A DNA stretch of 38,282 nucleotides from Zoogloea sp. (GTDB taxonomy: Bacteria > Pseudomonadota > Gammaproteobacteria > Burkholderiales > Rhodocyclaceae). Below, piece after piece: positions 19,302-26,355 of the stretch (its first letter is position 1; each line of letters begins with the position of its first letter). A program made the translations under genes and the position numbers. Location: the NCBI GenBank assembly GCA_017309145.1, contig JAFLDU010000012.1, forward strand, positions 1-38,282, read 5' to 3'. The notes under the pieces were generated by a model. The model had not been told where the DNA came from and did not search any database. It saw only the letters and a program-made list of their open reading frames with translations.

Positions 19302-20690
19302 ATGAACGCGAAAAGTATTGCGGACTGGCGCGAATACGTTTCCGGTTGCCTGGACTTCCGCCCGGCCGAAGGTATATACCGGATCGCCCGGGACATGTTC
19401 ACCGAGCCGGAACTGTTCGATCTCGAGATGGAGATGATCTTCGAGAAGAACTGGATCTATGCCTGCCACGAGAGCGAGATCCCGGGCCCCAACGACTACA
19501 TCACCATGAACGCCGGCCGTCAGCCGATGATCATCACCCGCGACGGTGACGGCCAGCTGCACGCCCTGATCAATGCCTGTGCCCACCGGGGCGCCACCCT
19601 GACCCGCGTGTGCAAGGGCCGCCAGGCTTCCTTCACCTGTCCCTTCCACGCCTGGACCTACAAGACCGACGGTCGCCTGGTGAAGGTCAAGGCCCCCTCT
19701 GAATACCCCGAGGATTTCGACAAGGCCAGCCATGGCCTGAAGAAGGCCCGCATCGAGAGCTACAAGGGCTTCGTCTTCATCAGCCTCGACACCGAGGCAC
19801 AGGACAGCCTGACGGACTTCCTCGGCGATGCCCGAATCTTCTTCGACATGATGGTCGCCCAGTCGCCCACCGGCGAGCTGGAAGTGCTGCCCGGCCGCTC
19901 CAGCTACACCTTCGACGGCAACTGGAAGCTGCAGAACGAGAACGGCCTGGACGGCTATCACGTGAGCACCGTGCACTACAACTACGTGGCCACCGTGCAG
20001 CACCGCCAGCAGGTCAATGCGGAGAAGGGCACCGCCAGCGACACCCTGGACTACAGCAAGCTCGGCGCCGGCGACGCGGCCACCGACGACGGCTGGTTCT
20101 CCTTCCGCAACGGCCACAGCGTGCTCTTCAGCGACATGCCCAACCCCCGCGTGCGGCCCGGCTACGCCACCGTGATGCCGCGCCTGGTGGCCGAGCACGG
20201 CCAGCAGAAGGCCGAGTGGATGATGCACCGGCTGCGCAACCTGAACATCTATCCCAGCCTGTTCTTCATGGACCAGATCAGCTCGCAGATCCGCATCGTG
20301 CGGCCGGTGGCCTGGAACAAGACCGAGGTGATCAGCCAGTGCATCGGCGTGAAGGGCGAGTCCGACAAGGACCGGGAAAGCCGCATCCGCCAGTTCGAGG
20401 ACTTCTTCAACGTGTCGGGCATGGGCACGCCGGACGATCTGGTGGAGTTCCGCGAGGCCCAGCGCGGCTTCCAGGCCCGTCTCGAGCGCTGGAGCGATAT
20501 CTCCCGCGGGCATGCCAAGTGGGCGGAAGGGCCCACCCCCAATACCGAGGCCTTGGGGATCCGGCCGGTGCTGACCGGCACCGAGTTCACCCACGAAGGC
20601 CTTTACGTGAACCAGCACGCCCACTGGCAGCGTTTCCTGCTGGCGGGTCTCGAGCGCAAGGCGCAGGCAGGCAAGGAGGACCGGGCATGA
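19302..20690 (+). CDS. antA: Anthranilate 1,2-dioxygenase, large (alpha) oxygenase subunit
   Basis: Rieske non-haem iron oxygenase subunit that, with AntB and a reductase, converts anthranilate to catechol with loss of CO2 and ammonia. The 462-residue product has the Rieske ligands Cys-x-His (NACAHRGATL) and Cys-x2-His (TCPFHAW) at about residues 86-110, and the mononuclear iron segment NENGLDGYHVSTVHYNY. Its N-terminus (DFRPAEGIYRIARDMFTEPE) and the stretches GNWKLQNENGLDGYH and FSDMPNP match AntA better than BenA or XylX. The ATG at 19302 follows AAGGA; in-frame codons back to 19251 have no ribosome site. It overlaps antB by four bases (ATGA). Confidence 0.92.
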   Translation: MNAKSIADWREYVSGCLDFRPAEGIYRIARDMFTEPELFDLEMEMIFEKNWIYACHESEIPGPNDYITMNAGRQPMIITRDGDGQLHALINACAHRGATLTRVCKGRQASFTCPFHAWTYKTDGRLVKVKAPSEYPEDFDKASHGLKKARIESYKGFVFISLDTEAQDSLTDFLGDARIFFDMMVAQSPTGELEVLPGRSSYTFDGNWKLQNENGLDGYHVSTVHYNYVATVQHRQQVNAEKGTASDTLDYSKLGAGDAATDDGWFSFRNGHSVLFSDMPNPRVRPGYATVMPRLVAEHGQQKAEWMMHRLRNLNIYPSLFFMDQISSQIRIVRPVAWNKTEVISQCIGVKGESDKDRESRIRQFEDFFNVSGMGTPDDLVEFREAQRGFQARLERWSDISRGHAKWAEGPTPNTEALGIRPVLTGTEFTHEGLYVNQHAHWQRFLLAGLERKAQAGKEDRA

Positions 20691-21178
20691 ACCCGCAGCT
20701 GCAGTACGAGATCGAGCAGTTCCTGTTCCGCAAGGCCGCCCTGTGCGACGCCCAGGACTGGGATGCCTACCTGGACCTCTTTGACGAGCACTCCGAGTAC
20801 CACGTGCCCCAGTGGGACTCCGAGCACACCTACACCACCGATCCGAAGCGTGGCATGTCGCTGATCTACTACGCCAACCGCTCCGGCCTGGAAGACCGGG
20901 TGTACCGCATCCGCACCGGCAAGTCGGCCGCCTCGACGCCGATGCCGCGCACCCTGCATGAGACCGGCAATGTGCGGATCCGGCCGCTGGACGACGGCCA
21001 GCTCGAGGTGAAGGCCAACTGGAACACCCTCTATTACCGGCTGGGCAAGGCCGAGCAGCTGTTCGGGCATGTCACCTACCACCTGCGCCGGCACGGGGAG
21101 GACTGGAGGATCACCCGCAAGCACGTGCTGCTGCTCAACGACACCATCAACTCGGTGCTCGACTTCTACCACCTGTGA
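20687..21178 (+). CDS. antB: Anthranilate 1,2-dioxygenase, small (beta) oxygenase subunit
   Basis: Structural beta subunit of the ring-hydroxylating dioxygenase, with the NTF2-like fold typical of the family; it forms a hexamer with AntA. The 163-residue product begins YEIEQFLFRKAALCDAQDWD and contains LYLDLF-like and EYHVPQWDSEHTYTTD segments, ending in RKHVLLLNDTINSVLDFYHL-type sequence as in AntB. Its ATG overlaps the antA stop. A 135-bp gap follows instead of the reductase gene antC, so the electron donor must be encoded elsewhere. Confidence 0.92.
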   Translation: MNPQLQYEIEQFLFRKAALCDAQDWDAYLDLFDEHSEYHVPQWDSEHTYTTDPKRGMSLIYYANRSGLEDRVYRIRTGKSAASTPMPRTLHETGNVRIRPLDDGQLEVKANWNTLYYRLGKAEQLFGHVTYHLRRHGEDWRITRKHVLLLNDTINSVLDFYHL

Positions 21179-21197
21179 GTGCGCCGTCGCAGCTTTC

Positions 21198-21232
21198 TGC
21201 GCCGGTCGGACAAGGCCTGCAGTGACCGGATA
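21198..21232 (+). promoter_or_regulatory. XylS-type boxes in the gap between antB and the iifA-like gene
   Basis: 21218-21232 reads TGCA-GTGACC-GGATA, an exact TGCA-N6-GGNTA match pointing downstream. A weaker copy, TGCG-CCGGTC-GGACA, lies at 21198-21212, exactly 20 bp upstream. This suggests a separate AraC/XylS-regulated promoter for the downstream genes rather than simple read-through from antAB. Confidence 0.65.
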
Positions 21233-21313
21233 GAAGGTGCTCGCAGGCCTGCACAGAATAGGTTGCGCGACATCACCCAAAGCTGCCCCACATCCACCCC
21301 AAAGGAGAAAACC

Positions 21314-22559
21314 ATGAAAGGTCGTTACATCCAGGTGCCGTCGAAGGACGGCAGCTTTGCCGCCTACCTGGCGGTGTCCGTCGATGGCAAGGGGCCCGGC
21401 ATCGTCCTGTGCCAGGAGATCTTCGGCGTCAATGCGGCCATGCGCGAGGTGGCCGACCACCTCGCCGAGGAGGGCTACACCGTGCTGGTGCCAGACCTCT
21501 TCTGGCGCCAGGAGCCGGGCGTGGAGCTGGGCTACGAGCAGGTCGACTTCGCCCGTGCCTTCGCCCTCTACAAGGATTTCAACGAGAACCTGGGGGTGGA
21601 CGACATCCAGGCCAGCCTGACCCACCTGCGCAGCCTGGCCGAATGCAGCGGCGATGAACTGGGCGTGGTGGGCTACTGCCTGGGGGGCAAGCTGGCCTAC
21701 CTGGCCGCCTGCCGCCTGCCCGAAGTGGCCTGTGCGGTGGCCTATTACGGCGTGGGCATCGAGAACGCCCTGGGCGAGCTCGAAGGCCTGCGCGGCCGGC
21801 TGGTCCTGCACATTCCCGAACTGGACGACTTCTGCCCCGCCGCCGGCCCGCGAGGCCATCGTGCAGGCCCTGGCCCGGCTGCCGCGCACCGAGGCCTACG
21901 TGTACCCCGGTGTCGGCCATGCCTTCGCCCGGCCGGCCGGCGCCCACTTCGACAAGTCCTCCGCCTTGCTCGCCCACGAGCGCAGCATCGCCACCCTGCG
22001 CCGGGTGCTCGGCCCCGACTACAACCTGTCGGCCCTGTGGGAGGAGCACATCCGCCACGAGTTCGACACCCGCGATGTGCCTGCCACCATGGCCACCATG
22101 GTCGACCAGCCCTATGTGAACCACATCCCGACCATGACCGGCGGGGTGGGCAGCAAGGACCTGAGTCGCTTCTACCGCTACCACTTCGTCCACAACAACC
22201 CGGCCGACATGCGCCTCACGCCGATCTCCCGCACCGTGGGGGCGTCCCAGGTGGTGGATGAATTCATCATGAGCTTCACCCACGACCAGGAGATCGACTG
22301 GCTGCTGCCCGGCGTGGCGCCGACCGGCAAGTATGTGGAGATCCCCATGCTGGGGGTGGTCAAGTTCCGCGGGCCCAAGCTCTACCACGAGCACATCTAC
22401 TGGGACCAGGCCAGCGTGCTGGTGCAGATTGGCCTGCTCGACCCGACCGGCCTGCCGGTGGCCGGCGTGGAAACCGCCCGCAAGCTGCTCGACGAAAGCC
22501 TGCCCTCCAACACCCTGATGCCGAGCTGGCCGACCAGCGAAGGCAAGCCCATCGCCTGA
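21314..22559 (+). pseudogene. iifA: Dienelactone-hydrolase/NTF2-like fusion (IifA-like), broken by a one-base frameshift
   Basis: The first frame (from ATG 21314, preceded by AAAGGAG) encodes a dienelactone-hydrolase domain: QEIFGVN, nucleophile Cys122 in GYCLGG, and the acid in ELDDF. After the CCCC run at 21835-21838 the protein continues in the next frame with the catalytic His (GVGHAF, about residue 202 of the joined protein) and a C-terminal SnoaL/NTF2-like domain at about 250-410. Removing one C restores a single protein of about 414 residues, reading C-P-P-P-A-R-E-A. In the Acinetobacter iif pathway IifA turns 3-hydroxyindolin-2-one into anthranilate; the match here is by position and pathway logic. 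Sequencing error in the C run is quite possible. Confidence 0.75.
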
Positions 22560-22567
22560 GGAGCTTG

Positions 22568-23353
22568 ATGATGAAGAGACTTCAGGACAAGGTCGCCATC
22601 GTCAGCGGCGGTGCCACCTTGATCGGTGCCGCGGTGGCCCGCGGGCTGGCCGAGGCGGGTGCCCGCGTGGCGATCCTCGACATCGACCCGGCCGGTGCCG
22701 CGGTGGCCGACTCGCTGGGCAGTGCCGGCTTCTTCCAGGCGGTGGACCTCACCGACGACGCGGCTCTGGTCAAGGCGGTGGCCGCCGTGCGCCAGCACTT
22801 CGGCGGGGTGGATCTGCTGATCAACCTGGCCTGTACCTACACCGACGACGGCTTCGCATCGCCCCGCGCCGACTGGCTGCGGGCCCTGGACATCAACCTG
22901 GTGTCGGCGGTGGCCCTGACCCAGGCCGTGCATGAAGACCTCAAGGCGCGGCGTGGCGCGGTGGTGAACTTCACCTCCATCTCCGCCGATGTGGCCCAGA
23001 CCGGGCGCTGGATCTACCCGGTGTCCAAGGCCGCCATGCGCCAGCTGACCCGCAGCATGGCCATGGACCTGGCGCCGGATGGCATCCGCGTCAATGCCGT
23101 GTCGCCCGGCTGGACCTGGTCGCGGGTCATCGCCGAGGTGAGCGGCGGCGACCGGGCCAAGGCCGACAGGGTGGCCGCCGACTTCCACCTGCTGGGGCGC
23201 CTGGGCGACCCGGCCGAGGTGGCCAACGTGGTGGTCTTCCTGTGCTCGCCCGAGGCCAGCTTCGTCACCGGCGCCGACTACGCCGTCGATGGCGGCTATT
23301 CGGCCATGGGGCCCGAGGGCAACCAGCCCGCCATACCACGCCTGGCCGAATAA
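22568..23353 (+). CDS. iifB: Short-chain dehydrogenase/reductase (IifB-like)
   Basis: NAD(P)-dependent SDR of 261 residues. It has the Rossmann N-terminus VAIVSGGATLIGAAVARGLA (a variant of TGxxxGIG), Asp after beta-2 (ILDID, suggesting NAD), catalytic Ser in NFTSIS, and the active-site YPVSK. The usual NNAG is NLAC here. In the iif pathway the SDR oxidises the dihydrodiol formed from indole to 3-hydroxyindolin-2-one and so prevents indigo formation; that role is inferred from the neighbourhood. GAGGAG precedes two adjacent ATGs (22568 and 22571), either of which may be used. It starts 8 bp after the iifA-like stop. Confidence 0.82.
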   Translation: MMKRLQDKVAIVSGGATLIGAAVARGLAEAGARVAILDIDPAGAAVADSLGSAGFFQAVDLTDDAALVKAVAAVRQHFGGVDLLINLACTYTDDGFASPRADWLRALDINLVSAVALTQAVHEDLKARRGAVVNFTSISADVAQTGRWIYPVSKAAMRQLTRSMAMDLAPDGIRVNAVSPGWTWSRVIAEVSGGDRAKADRVAADFHLLGRLGDPAEVANVVVFLCSPEASFVTGADYAVDGGYSAMGPEGNQPAIPRLAE

Positions 23354-23449
23354 GCCGGCCCAGGCCTGACCATAACCCCGTCATACCCCTATCCGGCCTG
23401 CCGTGCCGGAGGGGGAGCTGCACCCCATCCATCCCCAAGGAGGTTCATC

Positions 23450-24688
23450 ATGCGTCGCATCGCCATCGTCGGAGCCGGCCAGTCCGGCCTGCAACTCGCC
23501 CTCGGTCTGCTCGCCAAGGGCTATCACGTCACCGTCACCACCAACCGCAGCGGCGAAGAGATCCGCGCCGGCAAGGTCACTTCCAGCCAGTGCATGTTCG
23601 ATGCTGCGCTCGAGATCGAGCGGGAGCTGGGCCTCAATTTCTGGGAGGAGGCGTGTCCGCCGGTGGAGGGCATCGGCCTCACCGTGCCGCATCCGGAGCA
23701 GCCGGGCCAGAAGCTGTTCTCCTGGAGTGCCCGCCTCGAGAAGGTGGCCCAGTCGGTGGATCAGCGGGTCAAGTTCCCCCGCTGGCTCGAAGAGGTGGAG
23801 CGCCGTGGCGGCGAAGTGCGTCTGCAGGATGTGGGCGTGGCCGAACTGGAGCAGCTGGCCGCCAGCCACGACCTGGTGCTGCTGGCCGCCGGCAAGGGGG
23901 AGATCGTCAATCTCTTCACCCGTGACGCCGAGCGTAGCCGCTTTGCCCAGCCTCAGCGCGCCCTGGCCCTGACCTACGTGACCGGCATGACCCCGGTCGA
24001 GCCGTACTCGCGGGTTGCCTTCAACCTGATCCCGGGCGTCGGCGAGTACTTCGTGTTCCCGGCCCTGACCCTCAGCGGCCCCTGCGAGATCATGGTGTTC
24101 GAGGGCATCCCCGGCGGTCCGATGGACTGCTGGCAGGGTGTCACCTCGCCGGAGCAGCACCTGGAGCGCAGCCTGGAGATCGTCCAGCGCTACCTGCCCT
24201 GGGAGGCGGAGCGCTGCCGCAACATCGCCCTCACCGACGACAAGGGCTTCCTGTCCGGTCGCTTTGCGCCGACCATCCGCAAGCCGGTACTGACCCTGCC
24301 GTCCGGCCGTCATGTCTTCGGCATGGGCGATGCGGTGGCGGTGAACGATCCGATCACCGGCCAGGGCTCCAACAATGCCACCAAGTGCAGCCGCATCTAC
24401 ATGGATGCCATCCTGGCCCGTGGCGACCAGGCCTTCAGCCCCGACTGGATGAATGCCACCTTCGAGCGCTTCTGGAGCTATGCCCAGCACGTGGTGGCCT
24501 GGACCAACAGCATGCTGCTGCCGCCGCCGGCCCACCTGCTCAAGGCCCTCGCGACGGCTGCCGAATCGCCCGAGCTGGCCCACCTGATCGCCAACGGCTT
24601 CGACGATCCGCGCCGCTTCGTGCCCTGGTGGTTCGATGCGGAGCAGTGCGAGAAGCTGATCGAGCGCACCCTGCCGCTGGCCGCCTGA
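23450..24688 (+). CDS. iifC: Styrene/indole monooxygenase-family flavoprotein (IifC-like)
   Basis: FAD-dependent group E monooxygenase using reduced flavin from a partner reductase to epoxidise indole, the first step of degradation. The 412-residue product has a GxGxxG dinucleotide motif at residues 8-13 (VGAGQSGLQLALGLL), an FAD-binding segment GMGDAVAVNDPITGQGSN near residue 290, and the overall layout of StyA. It is downstream of the SDR and followed 20 bp later by a flavin reductase, the StyA/StyB arrangement. The ATG at 23450 follows AAGGAGG. Indole rather than styrene is inferred from the antAB and SDR/DLH context; no styrene-oxide isomerase (StyC) or phenylacetaldehyde dehydrogenase (StyD) gene is present. 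Confidence 0.88.
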   Translation: MRRIAIVGAGQSGLQLALGLLAKGYHVTVTTNRSGEEIRAGKVTSSQCMFDAALEIERELGLNFWEEACPPVEGIGLTVPHPEQPGQKLFSWSARLEKVAQSVDQRVKFPRWLEEVERRGGEVRLQDVGVAELEQLAASHDLVLLAAGKGEIVNLFTRDAERSRFAQPQRALALTYVTGMTPVEPYSRVAFNLIPGVGEYFVFPALTLSGPCEIMVFEGIPGGPMDCWQGVTSPEQHLERSLEIVQRYLPWEAERCRNIALTDDKGFLSGRFAPTIRKPVLTLPSGRHVFGMGDAVAVNDPITGQGSNNATKCSRIYMDAILARGDQAFSPDWMNATFERFWSYAQHVVAWTNSMLLPPPAHLLKALATAAESPELAHLIANGFDDPRRFVPWWFDAEQCEKLIERTLPLAA

Positions 24689-24708
24689 GCAGCATGGAGC
24701 CCGCCGCC

Positions 24709-25245
24709 ATGAATGCACCCGAAAAGCTCCCCCTCGTGTTGTCCGAGGCCCGCGAGGCCGATGCGCGGACCCTGCGTAACCTGCTCGGCCAGTACGCCAC
24801 CGGGGTTACCGTGATCACCACCCGGGCGGCCGATGGCCGCAAGGTGGGGATGACCGCCAACTCCTTCTCTTCGGTGTCCCTGGAGCCGCCGCTGATCCTG
24901 TGGAGCCTCGCCCGCAGCGCTCCCAGCCTGTCGGACTTCCTGGCCGCCAGCCATTTCGCCATCCATGTGTTGGGACGCGACCAGCATGCCCTGTCGAACC
25001 GCTTCGCGCGGCCGGCGGAGGACAAGTTCGCCGGCCTTGCGCACCGCGAAGGCCCGGCCGGCGTGCCGCTGCTGGAGGGGGCGGTGGCCACCCTGGTGTG
25101 CCGCAACCGCCAGCAGTACGACGGTGGCGATCACCTGATCTTCATCGGCGAGATCGAGCAGTTCGGCCAGGAAGGAGGCGCACCCCTGCTGTTCCATGCG
25201 GGCAGCTACCAGGTCGCCATGCCCCATCCGGATCTGCAGGCCTGA
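24709..25245 (+). CDS. iifD: Flavin reductase component of the indole monooxygenase (IifD-like)
   Basis: NAD(P)H:flavin oxidoreductase of the HpaC/StyB type, 178 residues, supplying reduced flavin to the preceding monooxygenase. Family landmarks are LGQYATGVTVITT, GMTANSFSSVSLEPPLI (flavin contact) and HFAIHVLGRDQ. I chose the ATG at 24709 because GGAG sits 8 bases upstream; an in-frame ATG at 24694 would add five residues and has no good ribosome site. It lies 20 bp after iifC and 45 bp before the outer-membrane protein gene, consistent with one transcript. Confidence 0.87.
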   Translation: MNAPEKLPLVLSEAREADARTLRNLLGQYATGVTVITTRAADGRKVGMTANSFSSVSLEPPLILWSLARSAPSLSDFLAASHFAIHVLGRDQHALSNRFARPAEDKFAGLAHREGPAGVPLLEGAVATLVCRNRQQYDGGDHLIFIGEIEQFGQEGGAPLLFHAGSYQVAMPHPDLQA

Positions 25246-25290
25246 GTGCCTCCGCGCACCGAGATTTCCAACCCATCGAGAGAGTCCGAC

Positions 25291-26235
25291 ATGAAGAAAA
25301 GATATGTTGTTCGCGCCATCGCCGGCCTGTGTCTGGCGGCGGGCATGGGCACTGCCCAGGCCTACGACCTGCCTGTGGTGAACCTGGGCCTCACCAGCTT
25401 CCTGGATGGCGGCCTGCCTGCCGGTCCGGGGCTCTACATCCAGCAGTACTTCCTCGACTACCGGTCCGACACCCTGAAGGACGACAAGGGCAGCACCCTC
25501 GGCCTGCCCAAGACCGATCTGAGCAACCAGGTGGCGGTGACCCAGCTCAGTTACCTGTCCGGCCTGCGCTGGGGCGATGCCAGCCTGGGCCTCAATGCGG
25601 TGCTGCCGGTGGTGACCCGCATGAGCGTGGATGACGGCCTGGGCAATGCGGCCCTCAAGGGCCAGAGCGGGATGGGCGACCTGCTGATCGGGCCCTTCAT
25701 CCAGTTCGATCCGGTGATGGGCGCCGAGGGGCCGAAGTTCGTGCATCGCATTGAACTGCAGGTGAACATGCCCACCGGCCGCTACAGTGAAGGCAAGGCG
25801 GTGAACCCGGGCAACAACAACTGGTCCTTCAACCCTTACTGGGCGGCCACCTGGTGGTTCTCGCCCAAGTGGAGCGCATCGCTGCGGGCCCATTATCTGT
25901 ACAACTTCAAGAACCACTCCCCGTCGCTGGCTTTCGGCGATGTGTCCAACATCCAGGCCGGCCAGGCGGTGCATGCCAACTTCGCTACGGAGTATGCGGT
26001 GACGCCGCAGCTGCGCCTGGGGCTGGCCGGCTACTGGCTGAACCAGTTCACCGACACCAAGGTGGACGGCCACGCCGTGGCGGGGCGCAAGGAGAAGGTC
26101 TGGGCAATCGGGCCGGGGGCGATGTACAGCTTTTCCCAGGACGATCACCTGGTGTTTAACACCTACTTCGAACAGGACGTGAAGAATCGGCCGGAAGGTT
26201 CGCGTCTGCAACTGCGCTACATCCACCATTTCTGA
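25291..26235 (+). CDS. SphA/MetA-type outer-membrane protein of aromatic catabolism clusters
   Basis: A 314-residue secreted protein with a signal peptide (KKRYVVRAIAGLCLAAG, cleavage after AQA at about residue 24) and a body rich in alternating, aromatic-ended beta strands that closes with LRYIHHF, as in outer-membrane barrels. It resembles the Phenol_MetA_deg/SphA family often found at the end of aromatic degradation operons and thought to help uptake of hydrophobic substrates. It is the last gene before a strong terminator. Entry of indole or anthranilate is a guess from context. Start chosen at ATG 25291; upstream in-frame codons to 25246 do not fit a signal peptide. Confidence 0.82.
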   Translation: MKKRYVVRAIAGLCLAAGMGTAQAYDLPVVNLGLTSFLDGGLPAGPGLYIQQYFLDYRSDTLKDDKGSTLGLPKTDLSNQVAVTQLSYLSGLRWGDASLGLNAVLPVVTRMSVDDGLGNAALKGQSGMGDLLIGPFIQFDPVMGAEGPKFVHRIELQVNMPTGRYSEGKAVNPGNNNWSFNPYWAATWWFSPKWSASLRAHYLYNFKNHSPSLAFGDVSNIQAGQAVHANFATEYAVTPQLRLGLAGYWLNQFTDTKVDGHAVAGRKEKVWAIGPGAMYSFSQDDHLVFNTYFEQDVKNRPEGSRLQLRYIHHF

Positions 26236-26264
26236 TCCGCCCGGCAGGGTCGGATTCCGCCTGG

Positions 26265-26291
26265 AGGGCCTGCCGCGTGCAGGCCCTTTTT
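26265..26291 (+). terminator. Strong intrinsic terminator ending the ant/iif cluster
   Basis: AGGGCCTGC-CGCGT-GCAGGCCCT is a perfect 9-bp stem with a 5-base loop followed directly by TTTTT (26287-26291). It lies 29 bases after the stop of the outer-membrane protein gene. Confidence 0.9.
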
Positions 26292-26313
26292 GCGTTGGTT
26301 CCACCCAATGAGA

Positions 26314-26335
26314 AACGCCGCCTTGCGGCGGCGTT
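26314..26335 (-). terminator. Hairpin terminator of the IPTL-CTERM gene
   Basis: AACGCCGCC-TTGC-GGCGGCGTT is a perfect 9-bp stem, 20 bases past the minus-strand stop at 26356. On the minus strand the stem is followed by TCTCATT after its own terminal TT, a short U-rich tail. Confidence 0.65.
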
Positions 26336-26355
26336 CTTCAGACCGTGTGGAGCGT

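Noticed and set aside
19299..20624. 441-codon minus-strand open frame opposite antA
   Set aside because: Shadow of antA caused by high GC at third positions; Gly/Ala/Val/His-rich with no domain.
23354..23449. Further XylS-type box before iifC (CTGCCGTGCCGGA around 23398)
   Set aside because: The spacing between the TGC and GG parts is one base short and there is no paired copy, so it falls below the standard of the other sites.
24478..26304. 608-codon minus-strand open frame across iifC, iifD and the outer-membrane protein gene
   Set aside because: It crosses three well-supported plus-strand genes and the operon terminator; no recognisable protein.
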